NCBI GenBank assembly: GCA_023375675.1 | Contig: JALQBC010000008.1 | Location: forward strand, 1,240,001-1,304,000 | Direction: 5' to 3' | Origin: Cytospora piceicola | Lineage: Eukaryota > Ascomycota > Sordariomycetes > Diaporthales > Cytosporaceae | DNA length: 64,000 nucleotides | In this document: positions 47,021-58,649 of the stretch, in pieces | Layout: every line of letters begins with the position of its first letter | Position numbering within the stretch: the stretch's first letter is position 1 | The notes under the pieces: model-generated | The model's database searches: none | What the model saw: only the letters and a program-made list of their open reading frames with translations | What the model was told of the DNA's origin: nothing | Made by a program: the position numbers and the translations under genes

Positions 47021-48000
47021 AAAGACCTTATATACATCGTTACTCTTTTAAAGAAAGATAAGGCAAGCAATAATTTAAAGAAAACTACTATTAATAAAAC
47101 TACCGGCTCGAAGGTATATCCTGTTAAAGCTATAAGCTATACTACTTATCGTAGTCCTAACACTATCTTTACCGTTAATACGACAAAGGTATTAATAATA
47201 TCGGATCGGCTTAAACAGAGAATATTAATATTACAGTATACGTTATAGTCTTTATTATAAAAACACTTATCCTCTCTATACTAGAGCTATTATAAACGCT
47301 AAAGATAATAACGGTATTACTTTTATTTAAAGCCTATAAGCAATAACTATTATTACTATAGTCGGGGTATTACTTATAAGTTAAATTAGTAATAAACTAG
47401 CTACTTCCGTTATATAACCGAGGTATATAGACTATCTAGTAAAGCGATAATATGTTAAATATAGAAGGTTATTAAGTAGTAAGATTAATTAAGCCTTTAA
47501 TAACCTTATATCTCTAAATATAAGCTAATTATCTTTTATCCTGTTTAAACTTACAGTATAGTTAAATTCTAATATACCCGAGATATTCTATATCCGACCT
47601 ATCGGAAACGTAAAATATATATATTAAGACTATAACTATTCGTATTAATAAGTTTAGTACTTCGCCTTTTACTTTTATTTTATCTTCCCGTTAGTTTTTA
47701 GTACGTTAATATTATTTTATAGCTAGACCTTATTATTACTAAAGCTCTTTAGTTTATATTCTGCTATACTCTATTTTTAACTCTATATATTCTTACTTTT
47801 TTATTTTTAGTCGGGGATTAAATATACGCTATTTAAAAACTAAGTAAGCATATAAAGTTAGAATCTTAGCTATTATAATTATTAAAAACCGTCTGCTAAT
47901 ATAAGCTTCGTTAGATTTAACTATACTTCGCCGCCCTTTCTAACACTTATACTCGTTTCGACATATACCTTTTAAAATATTCTCCCGGCAAAGCTATATC
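47021..48000. other. Element interior, unresolved
   Basis: RIP-degraded DNA with no frame I could fix and no clear repeat. Confidence 0.4.
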
Positions 48001-49203
48001 GAATCTTTAACTAAAACCTATATTAACTACTAAAGTATTCCCGATATAGTATCGTATTATAAGAACCGTTTATTCCTAAAGCCCGACGCCGACCTGTAGA
48101 AATAGACTAAAAAAGAGCTGCTATTATATACCGCTATATACGATATAAAGATACTATAAAAGCTTTTTAAAACGGCGTATAAAGAGGTAGGAAAAGCTTC
48201 AGACTTAAACCTTAAGCCTATACACTTACTTATTCGGGACTAGTACGGCCTATAGGTTAACAAGAAGGCTATAAAAACACAGATTCTCGAAAGTATTATC
48301 TGTAAGATTACTAAGCGATTATAGCCGGTAGCTCTTTTTATAGCAACCGCTTAAGCTTTTAAAAACAACTCCTCTTACTTTTTCTTTTACCCTTTATAAT
48401 AAGGTAGTATATTTAACATTACTAATATCGCTACCGTCTTACTTACCTATTAAGTAATAACTATATTTAACGCCTTTAAGTCGTTCGCTTTAAACCTTTT
48501 TAGCGACTTTAGCTCTTCGCCGCCGAGCAACTTTAATAATATATCGACTCTTCTCCTAAGCTAACAGACAAGTATATACGTCTCTTAACGTATATCCGAC
48601 GTAACAGATATACCTTTTATCGACTTTACGCTAGACCTTACCTATAGCCGCTCTGTCCTTAATATATCGGAGAAGATAGCTATACGTAGCTTTACACGGC
48701 CTTCAAAGCCTTACAGGCGTAAAAAAGACCTTAAAAGCTTAATGTCTTTTATTTAAAAGAACCTGTTATAAGCTTAAGAGTTATTAGTAGACTTTATCGA
48801 AGTTATCGATATTAAGTATCTTAACGTTACTGTTATCCTAATAAACGACAGAGGAAGCTAAGATATTAAAAAAGCTATATAAGTCCTTCTTTAAAGTATA
48901 ACCGATATTAATAAGCAAGCGTTTATAATAAAAACATACGTTACAGATACTCGGTAAACCGCTTTTAATTAGCTCGACGTCTTTTCTAAAATTATTAAGG
49001 ATACAGACCGGGTTAAGAAAACGATAAATAAGGTAGTTAATAAAATAAGGCGCCTTAATATAACGGTACCCGACGACGATAGCGATAACGGTAAGGCTTC
49101 CGATAACGTTAAATATAAAAGCGCCGGGCGTAAAGGTAGCAGTTAAAGCTACTACGGTAACGTAATAGAAACGTAATACCTTAAGAATAGCTACCGCTAA
49201 GCG
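48001..49203 (+). pseudogene. RIP-degraded unknown gene O
   Basis: About 400 codons in one frame, among the best preserved. Readable: SIPDIVSYYKNRLFLKPDAD, KTAYKEVGKASDLNLKPIHL, WVNKKAIKTQILESIICKI, RPSKPYRRKKDLKSLMSFI, LLVDFIEVIDIKYLNVTVIL and KDTDRVKKTINKVVNKIRRL, then an acidic/basic tail (VPDDDSDNGKASDNVKYKSA). N- and C-terminal parts are helical, the middle Ser/Thr-rich. No family recognised. Confidence 0.55.
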
Positions 49204-52200
49204 ATAAATACAGTTAAAAGCAGCTATATAGATACTATATTTAACTTATTACTAGTTTTATTAAAGCTATAGTAGTACCTTTAATAAGTATAAGTAGCCT
49301 TATACGTATAAAGCTATTAAGTAGTGCTTAAAACCCTATATATATTATACTTATATACTTTTACTATAATCTTTTATCGTTAATTACCTTTATATACTCC
49401 TTACGGATAAGCTGTTTTTTAAAAACCTTCGACTATCTTACTTTAAATTTAAACGTTATATAGTAAAAAGTATCTACTCTTTTTAGCCTTATCCTCGTCG
49501 ACTATAAATAGCGCCTATCGAACGAGCTATCCTTATAATATAATAGGCTAGTAAGTGTTCTTTCCGATTCTCGGTACTTTTAAATATCGCTTTAAAGTAA
49601 AAACCGCTGTTTATCGGGGTTTTTTTCTTAGTTTAGTATATATTAGTTAACGATATATTATCCTCTTATCGGGTTTAAAACTTAAAATACTCGACTATAC
49701 CTTCTCTTTTCCTTATATATACTATAAGCCGTTATTTTTATAAAGTTTACTTAGAATTATATACTATAAATATCTCAAGGTATAGTATAATAGTAACGGG
49801 TTTAATTAGTTAAAATAAAAGAGAAAACAGGTAGTTAAACTAATATTAGGTATAAATATTATATATATATTTAACCCGGGTATTTAAGTACCCGATACTT
49901 ATACTATAGATATTAAGTATAGTATCTGTAGCGTTAATCCCTTTTAGACTTAGCGCGGGCTACCTAAGTATACGGATATATATATATTCCGTATATTTAC
50001 TATAAGTAATACTGCTCTCGAAGCTTTTAATAGTTTTAATAAGTATAGCGATAACTATACGGAATTATTAATAAAAAGCTAAGATAAGAATATAAGTATA
50101 ATTATCTTAAGAAGTATCCCTTATTTTATTTTTCTTAGTCTTAACTCGCTTTACCTATTACTTATTATCTAAACGCGATACTCGTTTCTTTAAACGTTAT
50201 ATATAGCTAATCTTAGCTGCCTATTATAATCTTAAGCAACTTAAGCTATAAAGGGTTATTATTTATTCGGGCGATAGATAGGCGTCGAACTTATTAACTA
50301 AAACTTATAGACCTTCGGCTATTATTAAGCTTAAAGCCGAAGACCTCTTCTCCGGACAGCCTCCCTTTTTCTATTCTACTTAGCTTCTACCTTTTAAATA
50401 GACAGATAGAAAGGATTTTAAAATCTGTAGTTAGTAACTTAGCTATATACAATAGTAGTAGCTAACCCGAGACTGCCGATAGCTTATACGTTATAGCAGA
50501 CAACGGCCCGGATACGCTATAAGCGCTTTCGATAAATATAGGTATATTAAGTCGTAAACATATTAGACTAAAGACCTTTAAATAAGGCTTTATAGAGACT
50601 AACACCTTCGAAACCGATCGTATTAACTAGTTTAACGGTAGTTTTACCTATAGCAGGGATATTAGTAAAGATAATAACGTTTACAGCGACCTACAGCTAT
50701 AAACAGGCTTAGCTTATCCGACTTATAGTAACGTTCTTAAAAAAGACTTAGAACAGATATCGAACAAGCTTACTATAATATCCGAAAAGGTTACTATAAT
50801 AACCGATAATATCGTTATAATAACTAAAACGATAAAAAGCCTACTTATAATAGCCGATACCTAAAAGACTATCTTTTATAAAAGCCGCGATCTTCTTTAA
50901 AGTTAAGTTAAAGAACTAGTAAGTTCCTTTATATTATAGATACTAATCGACTTTCTATTAAGTAATATTACCTTATACCTAGACACTTTCGTTAACAAAA
51001 GCGGTAACTATAGTTAGGACTAAGTACTACCTTTAAACAATTTTAGTCCCTTTTAGTCACTATCTTTTAATACTTTATAAGATATTAACGATTAAAGAGA
51101 GACTGTATAAAGAATAGGGGAAAGGGGATATAATAGCAGATAAGTAAAAAAGAGTTTAAAGTCGTTTTTATATTTTATAACCTATATCGGTCGGTTATAA
51201 CAAGGATAATAAGGAAGCGGCTATTATAATATATATAAGGGCGGTCCGGGGGGGGGGGGGGGTAGAAGGTAAGGTATAAGGTTAACTAACTACTAGTAGA
51301 GGCTAAGTTAATAACAACTAATAAACAGATTTTATTATTATTAACTTACCTTCGATTACGATACTTATAATATTTAATTTAGAAAGTATAACTATACGAA
51401 ATATTTTAAACGAAGATTAATTAGAATTAGATAGTTTTTATAGCAAGGAATAACCGACCCGATAAAGGAAGACAGTATATTAATACTATATTAGATATCT
51501 ACTATAGAATAATGTATATAATAACCTTAGATGTCTGTTATTACTTAAGTAACTATTATATTAATACGCTATACTAATTATACAACCGGTTTACTTAATA
51601 CCTACCGTACTTATACCCCTTAGTTTTAACTAGTTTTAATAGAAATATTAACTAACCTAATACTTTATAATAGTATTAGGTATATACACTTATTTACTCT
51701 TTTTATAGTAAGTATATTTAATTATTTCTAATATCTATTTATTAAAAGTTTATAAATTAATTATTTACTTATTATAACTTCTTCTACTTTTAATACTAAC
51801 GCTACGTAAGCTTAAAGAGTAACGCTTAGTATATTTCTAAACCGTAAGTCTACCTATCTTACCTTCCGACGTTATAATACTAATATAATATCAGAGGCCT
51901 CGGTTCTTTTAAAGTTTACTTAAGACGTAGCTAAAAGAATATACTTAGAGTTAGTAACACGATTTCCGGGTAACCGCCGCCCGACGAACTGTAAAGTCAG
52001 GTAATTAATAAATATTATTATAATTATTACTATAATAGTTATATCCTTTTCCTTTACCTTTTTTTACTAATAATATCGAAGCTCGACTTACCTGCTATAA
52101 ATACAGTCGTTTATAACTTACGATAAAACGCCTGCTTTCGTTTATAGAGTATAGGTAATAGGCAGGGTAGTCGTTAAGTCGAGAACCTTATTACCTTACT

Positions 52201-52897
52201 TACGTAAATTATAGGTATCTACGCCTTCGGTTTTTACCGACGGTATATAAAAGGTAATAGTCCTTTCGTTAGCTACTATACTAACCTAAGGCAGGTAAAT
52301 AGTTTACAGATTAAGTCTTATACTAATAATACCTACGTTAACTATATATATTAAAGAAAGGCTTAATATTATCGGTAGCTTGCTATCCTTTTTAATACGC
52401 TATAGCTAAAGTAGGTTGCTATTTAATAAGTACTTTCTACGCCTGTTTCTTTTACCGTTTTTATAATAGCTTCTATCGCCTTTATAACAGACGACGAGAA
52501 AGGTAAAGACAGAAATAGCTAGCTCGAACCTCTTACGCTTTCTCTTTCTGCTATTCCTATAACAGATAAAAAAGGTAAAGACAGAGATATTTAAAGTATT
52601 TAAAACTAGAATATACTTTATAATAATAAAGTTATTCGGGAGGTTAAAGAAGTTTAGCGGCTAAAAGAGTATTAGCCTTTTAACTTCTAGCTAATCGTTG
52701 CTCTTTAAAGGAGTGATTTTAGCTTTTAGAATATAAATATTAGTAAGGATTAAGGTTTTAAACTAATAAGTACTATATCGGATAAAGCTTTTACTTCCTT
52801 AAAGGCTAAAAAGGACGAGGCTTATACTTTTATTAAAGCCGAAGCTAATATAAACGCTAGTAATAATAATATAAAACGTTTTAATCGTAGTTTAAAA
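49204..52897. other. Element interior, mostly unresolved
   Basis: A possible plus-strand frame at 50,270-50,560 (reading KLKAEDLFSGQPPFFYSTWL) is weak. An uninterrupted run of 15 G lies at 51,248-51,262. The rest is RIP-degraded with no assignable frame or repeat. Confidence 0.35.
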
Positions 52898-53520
52898 TAA
52901 AAACGTCGCCCTTCTCTTATTATAAAAAAGTAAACGTAAATACTTCGGCAACGGATATAATAACTACCTCGTTAACACTTTATAAGACATTTCGAGTACT
53001 TAACGCTTTAACGTAGAAAAGCAGCTTATTTACGCCTTTAGTATAAAAGGATACCGTTATAAAAGTATAATAGTAATATAGATTAGTTATAGGTATAAGA
53101 CCGGTTTAACCTACTACTCGAAAATATTATAACGATATAGCTACTAAAGACCGGGAGATTAATATCTATACTACGATAGTAAAGAGCCTTACAGTAGTAG
53201 CTATATTACCTTAATAGTAATAAGCTTTATTTTTAAACTCTACTACTATATATATAACCTAATAGTAAACCGGCGCGTTTACTATATTCGAGGGTATTAA
53301 ACAGGGCTATTAGATTTACTGCCTTCCGGAAAGCTTAAGTTTATTACTAGGTTGTTATTACGTTCCTTATAAAAACAGATATTTCGTACGTCTTAAATTA
53401 AATTATTTAATTCTCTTTATTTAAAGCTGTCGAATAATACTGTTTTAAAATAAAACTAACGTTTATTTGTAAATTAAAGGTATTATAAAGTAGGCGGCCT
53501 GTTATCTGATTACCCCGCCT
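52898..53520 (+). pseudogene. RIP-degraded unknown gene P
   Basis: About 205 codons. Readable: KSKRKYFGNGYNNYLVNTLQ, FNVEKQLIYAFSIKGYRYKS, RYKTGLTYYSKILQRYSYQ and LLPSGKLKFITRLLLRSL. Tyr-rich. No family recognised. Confidence 0.45.
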
Positions 53521-54235
53521 TATACCTTATACCTTACCTACCTTACTATATATACTAAGAGATACCTAGGTACCTTTTATAATCGGTTTATATATAAACC
53601 GAATAAAAGAGATAAGATTATTATATATTATAAACGAAGGACTATATATATAGAGCTAACAGATTTAAATAATACAGACTCTTCTTATCTTTTTAAAATT
53701 AAATTAGCTTAGCGTAACTTTTTATAATCGGTCTACATAAAGTTCGAACAGGAATAGTTTACTATTTAAAGTTAAAGTAATACAATCTAATTATTTACTT
53801 ACTATTATTATTATATTTATAGTCTAACTTTATAAACATCTACTATATTTAGTTTTATTAAAACTGTTTTACCTTTATAATTATATAAGTTACCTAGTAT
53901 TAATTTATTAAGTATTTGTTTTATATTAATATTTTATTAAAGAAAATAATACTGTTATTTTATTAAAGCCCTTACGTAAAACCTTAAGCTAAGCAGATCC
54001 GACTAGCTTAAATATTAGCCTTAAGCCGATAAAACGTTAATAATATAGCGAGTAAGGCTTAAGCTTTTCGCGATTATTTACGTCGGAACTTAAATAATAC
54101 TTTTAGTATTCTTATTTAATTTATCCGGATTATTTAAGACGGCTACTTTAAGTTTTCTAGTTTTATAAAAAATACTACTATACCGTCTAATATCGAGGCG
54201 TAGCGCTTTAACGACCTTACTTTTTACCTCGCGGA

Positions 54236-54603
54236 TAGAAAGCGGCGCTTTTAAAATCTCGAATTTTATATCGCCGAAAAAGAATATAATATTACTAACT
54301 ATAAAGGTTAGCTCTTTAAAAAAGAGCGTAGTATCGAAGCTAAAAATAAGTAGTTAAACGAGAAAACTTATATCTTTAAGCGGAATAAAGAATATATCGA
54401 GGTATATAATATCGAAGTAACAGAACGGAAACGTTATCTAATAAAGGTTATTAATTTTATTTTAAAAGGCTTAGTAGACGCTAAGTTATAAAGCTCTTAA
54501 GTAGAACGGGATATAGAGGTTACTAATAAAGCGGTTTCGAAGGTAAAGGCTAGGTTATAAAAGGTCTGAAATACTATAAGGAACGTAGTTAGCGTGTTAA
54601 AAT
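54236..54603 (+). pseudogene. RIP-degraded gene fragment Q, coiled-coil-like
   Basis: About 120 codons: NLEFYIAEKEYNITNYKG, FKKERSIEAKNKQLNEKTYI, FKRNKEYIEVYNIEVTERKR and ending ARLQKVWNTIRNVVSVLK. Charged and helical throughout. No family recognised. Confidence 0.45.
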
Positions 54604-54879
54604 ATATTAGTTCGGGGTTAAGTAATAATTAAAAAGGTAACCGGGGGCTTAATATTATTATATTTAAGAGGTAATTATATAATTATATCGGGCGATAAGG
54701 CTATATTTAAGAAGCTTTAAATAATTATAAGGTTTTTAAACTAAACTAAAGAGTTAAATAGGTATTTTTATTACCTTACCTTTTAGTATCTGCTATACCC
54801 TTTACTCTTTACTATAAAGCAGTTTAGCTAATCTACCTTAGCTATAACTTAAGATAAACTATAACCTTTATACGACTTT

Positions 54880-55345
54880 CTGCTTTACCGACTGCTATAC
54901 CTTTAACTTCCGACCGCTATACCTTTTACCGCAATACCTTTCCGATTATTTCTAACCTTTAACTATAATACCTTTAACCGCGATATTTTCCTTTACCGAC
55001 TACTATCCTTCGACCGTAATACCTTTAACCGCAATGCTTTTAACCGCGATACCTTTAACTATAATACCTTCGACCGCGATATCTTTCTTCTTTTACCGAC
55101 TACTATCCTTCGACCGTAATGCCTTTAATCGTAATGCTTTTAACCGCAATGCTTTTAACTATAATACCTTCGACCGTATTACCTTCGACTATAATACTTT
55201 CGACCGCGATGTTTTCTTTCTTCTACCGACCGCTATTCTTTAACCGCGATACTTTCGACTATAATACTTTTAACTGCGTTACCTCCGACCGTGTCGTTTT
55301 CTTATAACGTCTTTCGCAACGCTTTTAACAACGCTTTCCGCGACG
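54880..55345. repeat. 15-bp (pentapeptide-coding) array
   Basis: About 25-30 degenerate 15-bp units of accttcgaccgcaat / gcttttaaccgcaat type. On the minus strand they read as [G/S]-I-[A/T/I]-V-[E/K] pentapeptides. The same type of pentapeptide ends the large gene at 58,650-62,366. Confidence 0.75.
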
Positions 55346-55849
55346 TTTTCTATAATGTTTTTCGACTGTAAGCCCTTTTAGCCGATCGCGATAATATTTA
55401 GTATAGCGAATAAGATATTAAAATACTTTACAACGCAGTAGCGATAGTTTTATACCTAATTTAGCGCTTAAAGATAGCGGTATATATAAAACGGTCTACT
55501 AGCTACGGCTAAATAGTCGCTTTTAGCTTAATTATACCTGTTCTTTAAGCTTTAGTTTTAATCTTTTAAAACTAGGTTAGATCGATTTAATTAAGTCGAA
55601 AAGACTTAAGAAATCTTATTTTCAACCTAGTATAGCCTTAAGAGAAGAGCTATATTTCTCTTTTATTACGCCTTTTTATTTTTAGTCTATTAAAATACTA
55701 TCGGAAATCCCTATATATATACTACGATAAAACAACTAGCCGGAATCTTTATATTATATATTAATAAACGTTAAGATAGAGGTAGATAATTATTCTTATT
55801 TTAATACTTACTTTTCTCGAATAATTAATATATTCTTTTCCGTCCTTTT

Positions 55850-57620
55850 TAGTCTGTTAAATAAAAGTAAAATAAATACTAGTTTTAAAAAATCGCTTTT
55901 AGCCTTTTACTTATTTTAGTTATTATTCTATCGGCTTTATCCTTATACTAATCCCTCTATCTTCTAAATAATTTTTTAAACAATAAGCTTAATAAAAGGC
56001 TCCCTGTTATTATAAAGAAAACTAGTATATAAGACCTAGTACTTACGTCGCGTTTACGCTACTATATTTTAATACTTTCGTCCGAAGTTATCCTTTAAAA
56101 TAGGTAAGACCTTATTATATATCGCTATACCGGGAGAGACGCCTTCGTCGTTTAAGAGAAGCCGCGATATTAGCCTCGCCTTTTCTTTACTCCTTTTCCT
56201 GTCGATTAGATGCGGAATACCTCTTTTATCGAGCTTTTTTTAAAGTTAAGTCGGCGTTTAAGAAAAGACACCTTCTTTTAGCTCTTTTTTCGGCTACAAC
56301 GGCTTAATATTAGTCTTTTAATACGTAAGAAGCGTATATTTTTTTACATAAAAAACGTCTTTTACGGTATTATTTAAAAACTTTTTATCTAAGCTAATAA
56401 AGATAAGGCTTTTAGTAAGTATACCTATTTTTAGTTATTTAATAGAAACGTTTAGTTTTAGCTTTTTATCCGAGCCGATTAAAACGATAGTTATAGCAGG
56501 TATACCTATACTGTTTAACTACTTATCTAGCTTTTATCGTAATTATATAGTAGTGTTCCTTTAAAAAAGCGTTTATTTAAGCGGAATAGCCGTTAAGGCG
56601 ACTTATCGTAGTCGGTTTTTATCCGAATCGGAGATAATATACGCGCCTTTATCTAAAGAGCTTATATTATAAAGTAGCTTTTATTTTAGAAGGATAGCCG
56701 TAAAGATGTCGCTTTATAGCTAGTTTATATAAGAGTCGATAATAGCGTATATTTTTATCTTATTCGAAAAAGGGCGCTTCCCGTTTAACAGAATAACTAT
56801 AGGTACGTCGTTTTGTCCTTATAGTTAGTCTTTTTCTTCGTCGATTATATATTTAGCTATTTTCTTCGAGTAGTCTTCGAGCTATAAAAGCTTACGTTTT
56901 AACGGGATAACTATAAGGATATTTATTAGTAGTCGGCTGCTTTTTAAAGGTATTATTAATATACAGGCTTAAATATATTTATTCGTAGTTTTTAAGAAAG
57001 TCGAACACTTTGCCTTTATATTTCGTATAATTAACTTAGCTAAATCCTTCCGAAATAACTTACCCGAGGCCGACCGTATCTTCCTACGCTCTATATAGGT
57101 ATATAAGCTTTAGTAGTTTATCGCGACTATATTAAAGACCTCGGGTAGTAGTATATAGTACGCTTTAGTATTATATCGTAAGTCGTTAGCTAAAGCGTCG
57201 GCGATTAGCAGATAAGTAATAAAAGGTCTACGCTATTATATTTCTTAGCCTCCGCTTAAGGGGATACGCCGGTCGATAATCTATTAGCGAAGCTTCGGAA
57301 CCGTTATATCGAATAGGCTTTTCGATTTAAATAAGAGCTATATACGTTATATTACGTTAAGCCAGTCTTATTTTTAAAGCTCGAATATAATATAAACCGC
57401 GATAATACCCTTTTTCGTCTAGTACTTAACCTTTTCTGTATAAAAGCAGAAATCTTCGATTATTATATTTATAAAACGTATTAGCTAGTCTACTAGTAGG
57501 TCGTCTTATAGTAGTTTAAACTCTTATATTATAAAAAGGACTATAAGGCGGTTACAGTTTAACTTATTTAAAATCCTTCGCTAATCGGTAAGGCGGCCGA
57601 GGGTATTTTAAGTCGATAAA
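55850..57620 (-). pseudogene. RIP-degraded unknown gene R
   Basis: About 590 codons on the minus strand in one frame. Readable: TDWRRILNKLNCNRLIVLF, FDITVPKLRWQIIDRRIPLS, KLFRKDLAKLIIRNIKAKCS, NDVPIVILLNGKRPFSNKI, KKLDKRGIPHLIDRKRSKEK and LNDEGVSPGIAIYNKVLPIL. The opposite strand also holds a long frame over 56,640-57,500, so strand choice is probable rather than certain. The pentapeptide array at 54,880-55,345, in the same orientation, may be its C-terminus after decay. No family recognised. Confidence 0.42.
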
Positions 57621-57714
57621 GACATTTTTTTAGCCGTTTCTTATACGAAGATATTTCTCGATAGTAACGGCTTTTTTCGGTCTTTCGAGTTTATAATCGC
57701 GTTTATTAAGGATA

Positions 57715-57840
57715 TATAGTTATATCTTTTAAGGTATATAGTTATATTTCTCGAGGTATATAGTCGTGTCTTTTAATATATATAGTTATATTTCTCGAAA
57801 GTATATATTATACCTTTCGAAGGTATAATAAAGTAGCTTA
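57715..57840. repeat. About 30-bp tandem repeat
   Basis: Four to five units with ggtatatagttatatttctcg. Confidence 0.65.
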
Positions 57841-57916
57841 AAAAATAATAAGAACTCGATATAAAAGACCTTAGTATTTAAATTTAAATCTCTCTATATA
57901 AAAGCTTTAATAATAA

Positions 57917-58120
57917 ATTATTAGGCACTTTTATTAAGCACTTCTTAGGCATCTTTATTTCTATATTTTTAAGGCTTTAATTAAAAAGTATATTCCGGTT
58001 TACCTAATAATATAAAATTATCAGGCACCTTTATTAGGTACTTTTATTAGGTATCTTTATTTCTATATTTTTAAGGCACCGACTAAGAAGTATATTCCGG
58101 TTTACTTAATAATATAAAAT
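57917..58120. repeat. 102-bp direct repeat, two copies
   Basis: Two units with aggcacttttatta, ggcatctttatttctatatt and aagtatattccggtttac. Confidence 0.8.
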
Positions 58121-58444
58121 AGCTAATACTATTTTATAAACGCTTTTTTAGTTTCTTAACTTTACCTTATCCTTTACTATTAGATAGATATAATAATAAC
58201 GGAATCTTAGTCTTCTTATCTTATTTATAAACTAACATTTTTACATAAACCTTACTTAAGAAATCTTAGAGATATTTAGATTTTATTAGACTAATTCTTA
58301 TTAGACTAATTTTTATTATATAAGTAACCTTAATCCGATATTAAACCTCCGGCTATTATAAGTAAGCATATAAGTAATATAAGACTTTTTCTTCTCTATC
58401 GCTATTAATAATATTTAAGCTAAACTATCTTTTAATTTTAAAAA

Positions 58445-58462
58445 GTCGGCTTCGAAGCCGAC
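58445..58462. promoter_or_regulatory. Perfect 18-bp palindrome upstream of the large unknown gene
   Basis: GTCGGCTTCGAAGCCGAC is a perfect palindrome, about 200 bp before the likely start of the large frame. It contains CGs but no CpA or TpG, so RIP would spare it. It is followed by two copies of an approximately 49-bp direct repeat (58,475-58,523 and 58,593-58,642) containing tagctaactaatcttatat. Operator or replication-related role is only a guess. Confidence 0.5.
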
Positions 58463-58649
58463 CTTTTAAAAAGAGGACGAAATAGCTAACTAATCTTATA
58501 TAATGCTTAACGAGTTATCGATAGTAAGCTTTTAAGTTTTTATCTCGATTATTTAATACTAACTATATCTAATAAAACCGAACCTTTAAAGAAAGGATAA
58601 AATAGCTAACTAATCTTATATAATGCTTAGTAAGTTATCGATATAAACT

